Shown here: in pieces, positions 63,969-64,000 of the stretch
Layout of the letters: each line of letters opens with the position of its first letter
Position numbering within the stretch: position 1 is the stretch's first letter
NCBI GenBank assembly: GCA_963693365.1
Contig: CAVNZM010000012.1
Location: forward strand, 6,882,001 to 6,946,000
Origin: Amoebidium appalachense
Lineage: Eukaryota > Ichthyosporea
Length of the DNA: 64,000 nucleotides
Direction: 5' to 3'
The notes under the pieces: generated by a model
The model's input: the letters and a program-made list of their open reading frames with translations, nothing else
What the model was told of the DNA's origin: nothing
Databases searched by the model: none
Translations under genes and position numbers: made by a program

Positions 63969-64000
63969 GTCCCCCCCTCCCTCCCCCCCTCCCCCCCGGG

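Overview
This window is nuclear DNA from an intron-rich eukaryote. Small, clearly coding exons with GT-AG borders lie in introns and intergenic DNA packed with simple sequence: C or G homopolymers up to about 60 nt, (CA)n/(TG)n arrays and (CT)n. There are no operons, and the coding signals are eukaryotic: a secreted phospholipase B-like protein, an EAG-type cyclic-nucleotide-binding homology domain, a claudin/PMP22-like four-helix protein, a LINE and a Helitron remnant. I cannot name the species. A protist or early-branching opisthokont-like genome would fit, but that is inference. Most very long open frames in the window are artefacts of stop-free repeats (CA, poly-C, TTTGCTTC) and were left out.

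Layout on the + strand. 1-3.6 kb: no gene seen. 5.2-12.6 kb: a five-exon gene with a KCNH/EAG-like CNBHD and a long Q/P/G-rich tail; the tail contains two compensating frame changes, and a 400-bp tandem duplication sits in an intron. 12.6-21.0 kb: no recognised gene. 21.0-28.6 kb: a complete five-exon secreted phospholipase B-like hydrolase, the best gene in the window. 28.6-33.2 kb: intergenic, with a pair of 184-bp direct repeats. 33.26-38.37 kb: a 5'-truncated LINE on the minus strand, with poly(A) tail, 3' hairpin and a 17-bp target-site duplication. 38.7-42.3 kb: three phase-compatible candidate exons of an unrecognised gene. 45.67-46.40 kb (minus): a claudin-like gene broken across three frames. 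47.3-49.04 kb: a degraded Helitron Rep-type ORF. 51.2-55.8 kb: a complete five-exon bL17 ribosomal protein gene, probably organellar. 57.5-58.2 kb (minus): an intronless basic/coiled-coil ORF of unknown function. 60.87 kb: first exon of an unrecognised gene whose first intron runs off the window through a composite TTTGCTTC satellite.

The genes do not form an evident pathway. What links the loci is the repeat landscape. At least two families of short interspersed repeats end in poly-C and lie in one orientation. Three loci carry small tandem duplications that copy, or begin at, a possible 5' splice site. Many 3' splice sites are fed by extreme homopolymer or dinucleotide tracts. Most frame breaks in otherwise good ORFs fall in G/C homopolymers, so indel errors or slippage must be considered before calling those genes dead.
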